Assembly (NCBI RefSeq): GCF_028279465.1
Contig: NZ_JANQNS010000017.1
Location: forward strand, 45,133 to 109,132
Source: Parasphingopyxis sp.
GTDB taxonomy: Bacteria; Pseudomonadota; Alphaproteobacteria; Sphingomonadales; Sphingomonadaceae
DNA: 64,000 nt
Direction of reading: 5' to 3'
Of this stretch, positions 18,255 through 26,752 are shown piece after piece. A program made the position numbers and the translations under genes. How positions within the stretch are numbered: position 1 is the first letter of the stretch; each line of letters starts with the position of its first letter. The notes below the pieces were generated by a model. The model searched no databases. It saw nothing but the letters and a program-made list of their open reading frames with translations, and was not told the DNA's origin.

Positions 18255-18924
18255 AATTACACCTATAGTCTGCATGATGCCGCTGATGATGGCTCGCGGT
18301 GATGAGCCAGCGACCTGCTACCCCTTTGACTATGAACCTAGGGAAAATCTCCCAACCCATGTGATTTGTCACCCCCATTATCGTCATAATGGCCAAAACA
18401 ACAGCCAAAGCGACGATATGGATGGGGATCACGAAAATCATGAGCGGAACGAAGATGGCAAGCGTCGCCGCTTCGATCGGATGGAAGCTCATCGCCGCCC
18501 AGGCCGTGGGTGGGCGGCTGGCATGGTGAACGGCATGCGCGAGGCGGAAAATGCGCGGCCGGTGCATCCAGCGATGCGTCCAGTAAAACCATGTGTCCTG
18601 GGCGAACAGATAGAGGAAAATCGATACCGGCACATACCAGAGCGGATAGGCCGTTATGTCGCTATAGATCAGCGTCCAGCCATGTGTGTTCCAGCCCCAG
18701 GCGACGATGCCTGCCGGTACGCCATAGATCGCCGCGCTGAGCAGCGACCAGTAGATTTCCTTGCCGATCTGCGGGCGCAGCGCGCTATATAATCCGGGCC
18801 GCACCCGGCCGGTCAGCCAGGCGAAAAAGCCGCTCGCCGCCAGATAGCGCAGGCCTACGATCAGCGTCATGGCGAGCGCGGAGAGCAAGATGGCGGTGAA
18901 GCTGCCGGTCATGCGCGCCTGCAT
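18121..18924 (-). CDS. Sterol desaturase / fatty acid hydroxylase superfamily protein
   Basis: Membrane-bound di-iron oxygenase. Histidine clusters are present: HRWMH (HX3H), HAVHH (HX2HH), and a C-terminal HHQRHHADY, with four hydrophobic helices around them and NYGLYFRFWDRL near the end, all typical of the family. Products hydroxylate or desaturate lipids and sterol-like molecules at the inner membrane. ATG 18924 is used; ATG 18912 and TTG 18987 are alternatives. It is followed by the overlapping DUF2141 gene and preceded by an alpha/beta hydrolase. Confidence 0.9.
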   Translation of the reverse strand: MQARMTGSFTAILLSALAMTLIVGLRYLAASGFFAWLTGRVRPGLYSALRPQIGKEIYWSLLSAAIYGVPAGIVAWGWNTHGWTLIYSDITAYPLWYVPVSIFLYLFAQDTWFYWTHRWMHRPRIFRLAHAVHHASRPPTAWAAMSFHPIEAATLAIFVPLMIFVIPIHIVALAVVLAIMTIMGVTNHMGWEIFPRFIVKGVAGRWLITASHHQRHHADYRCNYGLYFRFWDRLCRTDTGLGSFDGEGRRGSGSFPHARRGQPERPA

Positions 18925-19018
18925 AGCGAGACCAACCGCCAGCGTCACCCGGAATAGCGCGATTCGCCTTTTGTGCAAGCGCAACAAGGGGCCACAGAAG
19001 ATGGTGGCCAGCCAGAGT

Positions 19019-19852
19019 CTAGGTGGGGCCGCTGGCTGCGCCCAGAAATTCCATCACGAGCGCGTTAAAAGCTTCCGGGCATTCCCGCATTGGCCAATGG
19101 CCGCTTTGCAAAACCTCTAGACGCGCGTTCGGCATGATCCGAGCGGCGCGGCGCACGTCCGCCAGCGGCACCAGCGCATCCTGCGCGCCATGGATGAAGA
19201 GCGCCGGCGGCTTGGCTTCCGCAAGCCGATCGGTCAGCACTGTGCGTAGCCGTCTCGGTCCGATCTCGGCGCGCTGGAAAGCGGAAAACGCCTCGGCGGT
19301 ATGTCCGCTGTGCAGGGTTTCCATCACTTCCTCGACTATCCCGTCGCTCACCCGGTCGGGATCGGCAAAAATCGCCGCCACCGCCTTTCGGGTCAGATGG
19401 CGGGATCGGCGCAGGATCGCATAGCTGATCGCGTTCACCGGAAGCTGGAGCATCAGATAGCTCAGGAAGTGATAGGGCGTATGTTCTTGCACTCCATAGG
19501 TGCCGACGGGAATGAGGCGGCGGACGCGATCCGGCGTGTCCAGCGCGCTGAGCAAAGCGACGCCGCCGCCCATGGAAATGCCGACCATATCCGCGCGGTC
19601 GATATCGAGCGTATCCATAAACGCAATTAGCCAGCCGTGCAGGTCCGCAATGCGATATGGCTGTTTGAAACCTGCACTGTCGCCATAGCCGGGCCAGTCG
19701 GGCGCAATCACCGTGTGTTGGGTCGCAAGGGCGGGAAAAAGGCATCGCCAGGACAAGGAAGCGCGATCGAGACCGCCGCCATGGAGCAGCAGCACCGGCA
19801 CCGTGCCAGGCATTTCGCTATACAGGTAGGACACTTGCCGCTGCGCAATCAT
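19019..19852 (-). CDS. Alpha/beta hydrolase
   Basis: Classical alpha/beta hydrolase: oxyanion motif LLLHGGGLDRASLSW, nucleophile elbow MVGISMGGGVALL, late Asp in FIHGAQDALVPL and His in QSGHWPM. A cap domain lies between (residues about 130-200). No signal peptide, so cytosolic. ATG 19852 gives 277 residues; ATG 19879 and GTG 19897 are alternatives. It precedes the sterol-desaturase gene on the same strand and may process an ester or epoxide from the same lipid substrate. Confidence 0.9.
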   Translation of the reverse strand: MIAQRQVSYLYSEMPGTVPVLLLHGGGLDRASLSWRCLFPALATQHTVIAPDWPGYGDSAGFKQPYRIADLHGWLIAFMDTLDIDRADMVGISMGGGVALLSALDTPDRVRRLIPVGTYGVQEHTPYHFLSYLMLQLPVNAISYAILRRSRHLTRKAVAAIFADPDRVSDGIVEEVMETLHSGHTAEAFSAFQRAEIGPRRLRTVLTDRLAEAKPPALFIHGAQDALVPLADVRRAARIMPNARLEVLQSGHWPMRECPEAFNALVMEFLGAASGPT

Positions 19853-19966
19853 CGTCTTTCGAGGGGCGGGCAAGCGCATTGCGGGTGCGGTCCTCACTAC
19901 ATATGCGCCGACACTATGGCCGACTGACCGGCTCCCGCGAATATATGGACAGCAACCAGATGCAAA

Positions 19967-20002
19967 CCGGCCGCCCCGCGCGCAGATGCGCGGGGCGGCC
20001 GG
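19967..20002 (-). terminator. Very GC-rich hairpin after the 20021-21616 gene
   Basis: A perfect 15-bp stem, CCGGCCGCCCCGCGC (19967-19981) with GCGCGGGGCGGCCGG (19988-20002), has a 6-nt loop. It lies 19 nt beyond the stop of the minus-strand gene and is followed on that strand by TTTGCATC. It probably ends that transcript, although the T-tract is short. Confidence 0.55.
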
Positions 20003-20020
20003 CGAACGGCTCGGGTCGCT

Positions 20021-21616
20021 CTAGCCGCTCAATTTCGCGAAGCTGTCCGCGATGATGCGCAGCTGCTTTTCGGCCATCTCGGCGCCGGCCTTGCCGCCTT
20101 CTTCGGACAATCCGTCGATCTTTTCGGCAATGGCTTCGAGATCATCGAACCTTTCGGCCTGGATCTCCGCGGCCACGGCCTGCATCGCTCCGCCGAAGAT
20201 GCTCGTGCCGACCGTCTCGGTCGCAATCGCCTCGAAGCGCGCCGATGCGATCGATTCCCGGTCGAAATCGATATCCTCGCGCAGCCGCAGCGTATCGATC
20301 AGCCGTTCCGACAGATGCGGGCGGATGATGTCGAAATACCAGGCGGCGGACTGGCATTGCGGGGCGATCTTGCCGAGCGCGTCGCGGGCATAGATGCCGA
20401 ACCAGTAGATCAGCTCCGGCCGGAATTTGTGCAGCGTCAATGTATGTTCGAACTGCGAGGGAATGAGCAACGTGATCAGCTGTCCGGCGCGGCGCATCCG
20501 GGCTTGTTCGTCCTTCGGCGCGAGCCAGACGGCGACATTGCGGAAAAAGGCCAGAATATCGGCATATTCGACCCCGTCTTCGGCGCGTAGCCCGAACAGG
20601 TTGACGTTGAACCAGTGGTGCCAAGTCGCATCGACGACGACCCGGCCCGCGCCGTCGGTCGACGGATCATGTCCGTCCCAGGCGCCGATCAGCCCGAATT
20701 CGCGCGGATCGGTGATCTGGTTCCCGCCGAACTTGGTCCGACCGACGACATTACGGCCGCGCGCGACGATCTCGACATCGACATCGCCGGGATATTCGTC
20801 GGCAAAGGCCGCATTCGGGATGATGCAATCGCCTTCATGCGCATGATCGGGGAACACCTTGATCACGCCGCGCGGACCGCAGAGCAGCGGATGCGGATAT
20901 TTGACGCGGTTCCAGGGCCGCCAGAAATGCCACTGCCAGCGATAGCGATAATTGGGATAGACGGGCTGCGGCGTCGCATCGCTCTGCGTGCCGCTATTGA
21001 CGTTCCCGCCGGGCACCGGGGCCTGCACCGTATCGTTGCGGGTGAGGTTCGCATTGTCCGGCGCGACTTCCATGTTCGCGGGCGGCGCGGGGTTCTGGAA
21101 CCACCATTTGCGCATGGAACGCACGCGCTTGATCCCGCCGCACAGCCCAAGGCCGAGATCCTCATGATCGCCCATGGCGAGCACGCCGCCGCCGCGGTCC
21201 ATGAACTCTTCGATTACGCCGACTTCGCCCGGTTGGAGATAGGGCGCGGCCGTGCTCACGCCGAACAGCCAGAGCTCGTCGAAATCGTCGAGCGATCCGG
21301 CGGTGAACTCGAAATCGTCATAGCCGGGCGTCACGCCGCTGCTGCCGAAGCGCTGCGCTTTCGTAAATTCGAAACGCGCATAGTCGGGATGGTCGGGATG
21401 GTTCTCGTCGAACGCGTCGGCGATCATGATGCCGAGTCCGAAACCGCTGGTTTCGTCATAGCCCGCGCCATCGGTGACGATGAGGATCTTCACCCGGGCC
21501 GGGCCCCAGCGCAGATGGCGCAGCGCCGGCCGCTCCAGCGGATGGCGAAATTCGATCGGCAGCCGGGGCAGTTCGATCGGGTCGTTAGGGTTGGGGATGA
21601 AATTACGTTCTAGCAT
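20021..21616 (-). CDS. Large protein of unknown function with a glutamine-amidotransferase-like region
   Basis: 531 residues from ATG 21616 (GGAGAAGG upstream). Residues about 40-165 look like a flavodoxin/class I amidotransferase-type Rossmann layer: VKILIVTDGAGYDE, ELWLFGVSTAAPYLQPGEVG, and EEFMDRGGGVLAMGDHEDLG, as in ThuA-like domains, but with no catalytic Cys-His pair evident. Further on come an aromatic block (YRWQWHFWRPWNR), IGAWDGHDPSTDGAGRVVVD with a following WHHWFNVN motif, and a C-terminal helical domain. No signal peptide. Monocistronic, with its own terminator. Family not recognised. Confidence 0.7.
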   Translation of the reverse strand: MLERNFIPNPNDPIELPRLPIEFRHPLERPALRHLRWGPARVKILIVTDGAGYDETSGFGLGIMIADAFDENHPDHPDYARFEFTKAQRFGSSGVTPGYDDFEFTAGSLDDFDELWLFGVSTAAPYLQPGEVGVIEEFMDRGGGVLAMGDHEDLGLGLCGGIKRVRSMRKWWFQNPAPPANMEVAPDNANLTRNDTVQAPVPGGNVNSGTQSDATPQPVYPNYRYRWQWHFWRPWNRVKYPHPLLCGPRGVIKVFPDHAHEGDCIIPNAAFADEYPGDVDVEIVARGRNVVGRTKFGGNQITDPREFGLIGAWDGHDPSTDGAGRVVVDATWHHWFNVNLFGLRAEDGVEYADILAFFRNVAVWLAPKDEQARMRRAGQLITLLIPSQFEHTLTLHKFRPELIYWFGIYARDALGKIAPQCQSAAWYFDIIRPHLSERLIDTLRLREDIDFDRESIASARFEAIATETVGTSIFGGAMQAVAAEIQAERFDDLEAIAEKIDGLSEEGGKAGAEMAEKQLRIIADSFAKLSG

Positions 21617-21773
21617 GGTCCTTCTCCAATGATCAGATTTGAACACAGCGAACCCATGCGTGCCGCGCACCCGTGCACACGCTTATCGTTGATATTGCGA
21701 TACTGTCGTTGATCGAGCGTTGGCCTGACGACTCGATGTGCTCCTTATGCCGATTCGGCGCGGCCAGGGATTG

Positions 21774-21785
21774 GACGAATTCGTC
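21774..21785. promoter_or_regulatory. Palindrome in the crtY leader
   Basis: GACGAATTCGTC is a perfect 12-bp palindrome 111 bp upstream of the crtY start, in the 279-bp region between divergent genes. It could be an operator for the carotenoid operon, but no known regulator site was recognised. The rest of this gap shows no other clear signal. Confidence 0.2.
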
Positions 21786-21895
21786 ACTAATTTCGCGGCA
21801 ACCATGATTGCAAAGCCGGTTTTCACGATCCGTCCACGGCCCTGTCCGCAGTAACAGGCTGTTCGCCGCGCAGGAGTTGGGTTAGAGCGCGCGGC

Positions 21896-23110
21896 ATGGG
21901 TCACGCGGCGGCCGGGTCCGGCCATAATCTTGACTGCGACATCGCGATTCTCGGCGGCGGACTGGCCGGCGGGCTGATCGCGCTGGCGCTGCATCGCGCC
22001 CGGCCGGATATCCGCGTGCGCCTGATCGAGGCGGACGATGTGCTGGGCGGCAACCATGTCTGGTCCTTTTTCGAAGGCGATGTCGATGCCGAGGGCATGG
22101 CGCTGATCGAACCGCTGATCACCCATTGCTGGGACGATTATGAAGTGCGCTTTCCCGCGCACAGCCGCACGCTCTCCATGGCCTATCATTCGATCCGGTC
22201 CAGCCAGTTCGATACCATGCTGCGCGAGACGCTGCCCGCCGAAGCGATCCGGACGGGCGAGAAGGTCGCATCGGCGACGCACGATCATGTGGTGCTCGAG
22301 GGTGGCAAGGAAATCGCCGCCAATGCCGTGATCGATTGCCGGGGTGCCGGCGATCTCGATACGCTGGACGGCGGCTGGCAGAAATTTGTCGGGCTGGAGC
22401 TGGAGCTCGCCGAGCCGCACGGCCTCGAACGGCCGATCATCATGGATGCGACGGTCGAACAGATTGACGGCTATCGCTTCGTCTATTCGCTGCCCTTTGG
22501 CGAGCGGCGCATCTTCGTTGAGGACACCTATTATAGCGACGGGCCGGAGCTGGACGCCGCGACGGTCGAGCAGCGCACGCTTGACTATGCGGCGGCGCAG
22601 GGCTGGAAGGTCGCCGAGATCGTCCATCGCGAAAAAGGCGTATTGCCGGTCGTCTGCAACGGCTCCTTCGGCGAATATTGGCGCTCGACCGGCCCCGTGC
22701 CCAAAGCAGGCGTGCGCGCGGGTCTGTTTCACCCCGTCACCGGCTATTCGCTGCCCGAAGCCGTGCGCAGCGCGCTTTTCGTCGCGGGCCATGTCGATCT
22801 CGATGGCGAGGCGCTGCACGGTCGGCTCTTTGCGCGCGCGGCGCAGGGTTGGCGCGATGCGAGCTTCTACCGGATGCTGGACAGCATGTTGTTCTACGGC
22901 GCGGATACGTCCGACCGGTACAAGATACTCGAGCGCTTTTACCGGCTTCGGCCCGCGCTCATATCGCGCTTCTATGCCGGGCGCAGCACCATGGCCGACA
23001 AGCTGCGCATCGTTTCCGGCAAGCCCCCCATCCCCATCAGCCGGGGCATCCGTGCCATCTGGCACGGCAGACAGACACAGAGCAGACAGAGAAAGAGCAG
23101 GACGACATGA
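21896..23110 (+). CDS. crtY: Lycopene beta-cyclase CrtY
   Basis: 404 residues. The N-terminal dinucleotide motif is DIAILGGGLAGGLIALAL; further family marks are NHVWSFF, the YHSIRSSQFD segment, FVYSLPFGERRIFVEDTYYS and FHPVTGYSLPEAVR. CrtY converts linear lycopene to beta-carotene at the membrane. Its stop overlaps crtI by 4 bp (ATGA). First gene of crtY-crtI-crtB. The geranylgeranyl-diphosphate synthase gene crtE is not in the window. Confidence 0.97.
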   Translation: MGHAAAGSGHNLDCDIAILGGGLAGGLIALALHRARPDIRVRLIEADDVLGGNHVWSFFEGDVDAEGMALIEPLITHCWDDYEVRFPAHSRTLSMAYHSIRSSQFDTMLRETLPAEAIRTGEKVASATHDHVVLEGGKEIAANAVIDCRGAGDLDTLDGGWQKFVGLELELAEPHGLERPIIMDATVEQIDGYRFVYSLPFGERRIFVEDTYYSDGPELDAATVEQRTLDYAAAQGWKVAEIVHREKGVLPVVCNGSFGEYWRSTGPVPKAGVRAGLFHPVTGYSLPEAVRSALFVAGHVDLDGEALHGRLFARAAQGWRDASFYRMLDSMLFYGADTSDRYKILERFYRLRPALISRFYAGRSTMADKLRIVSGKPPIPISRGIRAIWHGRQTQSRQRKSRTT

Positions 23111-24588
23111 CCAAGGCAGCCGTGATCGGTGCGGGCTTCGGAGGGCTGGCGCTCGCCATCCGCCTCCAGTCCGCCGGGATCGAAACGACTGTGATCGAGG
23201 CGCGCGACAAGCCTGGCGGGCGCGCCTATTGTTGGGAGAAGGATGGCTTCGTCTTCGACGGCGGGCCGACCGTCATCACCGATCCCGAATGCCTGACCCA
23301 GCTCTGGGAGCTGACCGGCGCGAATATGGGCGACGATGTCGAACTCGAACCGGTCTTTCCCTTTTATCGCCTCAACTGGCCGGACGGCACGAATTTCGAT
23401 TATTCGAACGACGAGGTGCATCTCACCAAGGAAATCGAGAAGCTCAACCCGGCCGATGTCGAAGGCTATCGCCGCTTCCTCGAATATTCGGCCGGGGTGT
23501 ATGAGGAAGGCTATCTGAAGCTCGGCGACGTGCCGTTTCTCGATTTCAAATCGATGCTGAAGGCCGCCCCGGCGCTGGCGCTCAAACAGGCCTGGCGATC
23601 GGTCTATTCGATGGTCGCGAGTTTTGTGGAGAATGAGAAGCTGCGTGAGGCGCTCTCCTTCCACACATTGCTCGTCGGCGGCAGCCCGATGAAGACGAGT
23701 TCGATTTATGCGCTGATCCATAAACTCGAAAAGGATGGCGGCGTGTGGTTCGCAAAAGGGGGGACGAACCGACTGATCGCGGGCATGGTCGCGCATTTCG
23801 AGCGGATCGGCGGCACGGTGCGGATCGGCGATCCGGTGGAGACCATCGAGACTAAGGGCGAGCGTGTGACGGGGCTGATATGCAAGAGCGGCTGGCGCGA
23901 CGATTTCGACGCGGTCGCGAGCAATGCCGATATCGTGCACAGCTATCGCGATCTGTTGACGACCACCAAGCGCGGGGAGCGCGCGACGAAAAGCCTGCTG
24001 AAAAAGCGCTATTCGCCCTCGCTTTTCGTCCTACATTTCGGCGTCGAGGGGACATGGCCGGGCATTCCGCATCATATGATCCTGTTCGGCCCGCGCTATG
24101 ACGGGCTGCTCAAGGATATTTACGATCATGGCGTGCTGGCCGAGGATTTCTCGCTCTATCTGCACCATCCGACGGTCACCGATCCGTCGATGGCGCCCGA
24201 GGGTTGTTCGACCTTCTATGCGCTCGCGCCGGTGCCCCATCTCGGCAAATTCCCGGCAGACTGGGATGCTATCGCCGAAGATTATGCCGAGCGGATCATC
24301 GACCATATCGATGCACGGCTGATCCCCGGTCTCAAGCAGCGGATCCGCACCAAATTCTGGTACACGCCCAAGGATTTCCAGACCGATCTCAGCGCGCATC
24401 AGGGCAGCGCCTTCAGCCTTGAGCCGATCCTGACCCAAAGCGCCTATTTCCGCGTCCATAATCGCGACGATGTGGTGAACAATCTCTATTTCGTCGGCGC
24501 GGGCACGCATCCGGGGGCGGGCATTCCGGGTGTTGTCGGCAGCGCGAAGGCGACGGCCGGGCTGATGCTGGAGGATCTTGCGCCGTGA
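23107..24588 (+). CDS. crtI: Phytoene desaturase CrtI
   Basis: 493 residues. FAD-binding start AAVIGAGFGGLALAIRLQ, substrate-side FDGGPTVITDP, core LLVGGSPMKTSSIYALIHKLE and FAKGGTNRLIAGM, and the C-terminal bacterial-type desaturase signature YFVGAGTHPGAGIPGVVGSA. It introduces four double bases' worth of desaturation into phytoene, giving lycopene. The start ATG 23107 overlaps the crtY stop, and its own stop overlaps the GTG of crtB; translation of the three is coupled. Confidence 0.97.
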   Translation: MTKAAVIGAGFGGLALAIRLQSAGIETTVIEARDKPGGRAYCWEKDGFVFDGGPTVITDPECLTQLWELTGANMGDDVELEPVFPFYRLNWPDGTNFDYSNDEVHLTKEIEKLNPADVEGYRRFLEYSAGVYEEGYLKLGDVPFLDFKSMLKAAPALALKQAWRSVYSMVASFVENEKLREALSFHTLLVGGSPMKTSSIYALIHKLEKDGGVWFAKGGTNRLIAGMVAHFERIGGTVRIGDPVETIETKGERVTGLICKSGWRDDFDAVASNADIVHSYRDLLTTTKRGERATKSLLKKRYSPSLFVLHFGVEGTWPGIPHHMILFGPRYDGLLKDIYDHGVLAEDFSLYLHHPTVTDPSMAPEGCSTFYALAPVPHLGKFPADWDAIAEDYAERIIDHIDARLIPGLKQRIRTKFWYTPKDFQTDLSAHQGSAFSLEPILTQSAYFRVHNRDDVVNNLYFVGAGTHPGAGIPGVVGSAKATAGLMLEDLAP

Positions 24589-25490
24589 CTGCTGACCGCG
24601 CGGCTCTGGTCGCGCAGGCGCGCGAGACGATCGGGCGCGGCTCGCAGAGTTTCGCCATGGCGTCCAAGCTGTTCGATCCGGACACGCGCGAGCGGGCATG
24701 GCTGCTCTATGCCTGGTGCCGGCGCTGCGACGATCTCGCCGACGGGCAGGCGCTGGGTCACGACATGTCGGTAGTCGCCGACCCGCAGGCTCGGCTTGCC
24801 GAAATCCGGAACAAGACGGATCGGGCGCTGGCGGGCGAAGCGACCGGCGATCCCAGTTTCGATGCGCTGGGCGTGGTCGCGCAGGAATGCGAAATTCCCC
24901 GCGCACTCATCGATGATCATATCGCGGGCTTCGCGCTCGACGCAGACGGCTGGGTGCCGGAGACCGAGGAAGATCTCTTGCGCTATTGTTATCATGTCGC
25001 GGGCGTCGTCGGCATGATGATGGCGATGGTGATGGGCGTACCACCCGAAGACGAAAACACATTGCCGCGCGCCGAGGATCTCGGCCTTGCCTTTCAGCTC
25101 GCCAATATTGCGCGCGATATCGGCGAGGATGCGGATAATGGCCGCTGCTATTTGCCGCGCCAATGGCTGGCGGAGACAGGTATCGATCCCGAAAATCTGC
25201 GCGATCCCGCGTATCGCCCGGCGCTGGCGGCGCTGGCGAAGCGCCTTGCCGAGCTTGCCGGGCAGTATGAGGATCGCGCGCGTATAGGCACGGCGGCGTT
25301 GCCGTTTCGCTCCGCCTGGGCCGTGCTCGCAGCGGCGGGCATTTATGGCGATATCGCGCGCAAGGTCGCGGCGAGGGGCGAGGTGGCGCTCGACGAACGC
25401 GTCTTTACGACGCGGCGCGAAAAGCTGGGCTGGCTCTTCAAAAGCTGGCGGCAGGCATTGAATCGCGGGCAATTCGCACCAGTTCGCTAG
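24585..25490 (+). CDS. crtB: Phytoene synthase CrtB
   Basis: 301 residues from GTG 24585, overlapping crtI by 4 bp. Trans-isoprenyl synthase features: QSFAMASKLFDPDTRERAWL, first Asp-rich motif YAWCRRCDDLAD, YCYHVAGVVGMMMA, and the second motif LANIARDIGEDADNGRCYLP. It condenses two GGPP molecules to phytoene, the committed carotenoid step. A 159-residue membrane gene starts 4 nt downstream. Confidence 0.97.
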   Translation: MTADRAALVAQARETIGRGSQSFAMASKLFDPDTRERAWLLYAWCRRCDDLADGQALGHDMSVVADPQARLAEIRNKTDRALAGEATGDPSFDALGVVAQECEIPRALIDDHIAGFALDADGWVPETEEDLLRYCYHVAGVVGMMMAMVMGVPPEDENTLPRAEDLGLAFQLANIARDIGEDADNGRCYLPRQWLAETGIDPENLRDPAYRPALAALAKRLAELAGQYEDRARIGTAALPFRSAWAVLAAAGIYGDIARKVAARGEVALDERVFTTRREKLGWLFKSWRQALNRGQFAPVR

Positions 25491-25494
25491 GCCA

Positions 25495-25974
25495 ATGGAA
25501 TTCAATGGCCATCTGACAATCGAGCGTCCGGAAATCGTGGGGGCGATCCGGGAGCGGCTGCCCGGCAAACTGGCGGCGGACGGCTTTGCGATCTTCTCGG
25601 CCGTACCGCTCCGCGCGCGGCGCAATATGGGCTGGTTCGAACGCTTTCGCACCGAGGTGCGGCGGATCGGCGGGCGGATGGATTTTTCGGTGCGGATGGC
25701 GCGGGCCGTGCGCTTCGAGCTGCCATTGGGCGAGGCGGGGCGGATATCCTATACGATCAGCAATCCGCATCATGGCCGCGTGATCGCGCTGCTGCTGCTC
25801 GCGGCCACGCTCGCCGCCTATTTCATCGACAGTTTCTTCGCTGGACTGTTCGTCGCCATCATCGGCGGCGGGCTGACCGGCATCGCGCTGCATTACCGGA
25901 TGCGGCGCAGCGTTGTCCGCTATCTCGGCCTGTTGCCGAGCCAGTACAGCAATCATCGTCTGTCTATGGGTTGA
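25495..25974 (+). CDS. Membrane protein of unknown function in the carotenoid cluster
   Basis: 159 residues. A soluble N-terminal part (1-95, with RLPGKLAADGFAIFSAVPLR and MGWFERFRTEVRR) is followed by two hydrophobic segments (VIALLLLAATLAAYFIDSFF and AGLFVAIIGGGLTGIAL) and a basic tail. It begins 4 nt after crtB, so it belongs to the same transcript. It converges with crtZ, whose stop lies 2 bp beyond. No enzyme motif seen; a carotenoid-membrane or assembly role is inferred only from position. Confidence 0.7.
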   Translation: MEFNGHLTIERPEIVGAIRERLPGKLAADGFAIFSAVPLRARRNMGWFERFRTEVRRIGGRMDFSVRMARAVRFELPLGEAGRISYTISNPHHGRVIALLLLAATLAAYFIDSFFAGLFVAIIGGGLTGIALHYRMRRSVVRYLGLLPSQYSNHRLSMG

Positions 25975-25976
25975 GC

Positions 25977-26510
25977 CTAAATGCTCTCCGGCTGCCGGTC
26001 GCCTTCGCGGAACGTGCCGACCGGCGCGCGGACGCCTTCATGGCCGCGGCGTTTGAGTTCGGCCTTCAAATCCTCGGGCTTGGGCGCCCAGAGAAAGCCG
26101 AAGCTGACCGTGCCCTCTTTCGTCTCGACAACATGGTGGAGCCGGTGGGCCTGGATGATGCGCTTCATATAGTTGGATTTCGGCAGATAGCGGTGATTGA
26201 GCCGCTTGTGCACGATGACATCGTGAAAGCCGAAATAGATGGCGCCATAGGCGGCGATGCCCGCGCCGATCCAGATCGTGCCTTCCCACCAGCCGAACTG
26301 CACCCCGCCGAGCAGCAGGATGATCGAGGGGATAGCGAAGATCAGCGCGTAGAGATCGTTGAGCTCCCAGTTTCCGGTGCGCGGCCGGTGATGGCTCTTG
26401 TGCAGGAACCAGCCGAACCCGTGCATCACCCAGCGATGCGCGACATAGGCGACGCCCTCCATGAAGAGGACGGTGCCTAGGAAGAGCAGGATGCCGAGCG
26501 ACCAGTGCAT
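25977..26510 (-). CDS. crtZ: Beta-carotene hydroxylase CrtZ
   Basis: 177-residue membrane di-iron hydroxylase. Histidine boxes: HRWVMH, HKSHH, HDVIVH and HRLHH, with helices LGILLFLGTVLFMEGVAYVA and the IFAIPSIILLLGG region between. It adds 3-hydroxyl groups to beta-carotene, giving zeaxanthin, the base of yellow sphingomonad pigments. It is oriented against crtYIB and converges with the 159-residue gene. Confidence 0.95.
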   Translation of the reverse strand: MHWSLGILLFLGTVLFMEGVAYVAHRWVMHGFGWFLHKSHHRPRTGNWELNDLYALIFAIPSIILLLGGVQFGWWEGTIWIGAGIAAYGAIYFGFHDVIVHKRLNHRYLPKSNYMKRIIQAHRLHHVVETKEGTVSFGFLWAPKPEDLKAELKRRGHEGVRAPVGTFREGDRQPESI

Positions 26511-26570
26511 GGGGGCGATATAGCGATGCCGGATGCGGAGTGCGAGGGGTGTCTAACCAAAACTCGTTTA

Positions 26571-26645
26571 GGCTGAGCCTGTCGAAGTCCTGCTCTATTC
26601 TATAGCCGGTTGAAAAAGAAGGGCAGCCCTTCGACATGCTCAGGG
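26571..26645. repeat. CTTCGACA-type intergenic palindrome upstream of sucC
   Basis: Arms GGCTGAGCCTGTCGAAG (26571-26587) and CTTCGACATGCTCAGGG (26629-26645) form an imperfect hairpin. The motif belongs to the widespread CCTGAGC..GTCGAAG repeats found between genes in many proteobacteria. A second copy lies at 27958-28040, on the other side of sucC. The rest of the 242-bp gap shows a ribosome-binding site for sucC only. Confidence 0.7.
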
Positions 26646-26752
26646 CAATCGGATTTGGGAGTGTTGTCGCCCTTCCCATACCCGCCCGACTATGCTTTAG
26701 CGCGTCCCGAACTTTCCGACTCCCATTCTGCTTTCAGGAGCGCTTTGCCGCC

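Noticed and set aside
21683..23065. Long minus-strand frame opposite crtY
   Set aside because: crtY, crtI and crtB are unmistakable and coupled on the plus strand; this is a shadow frame.
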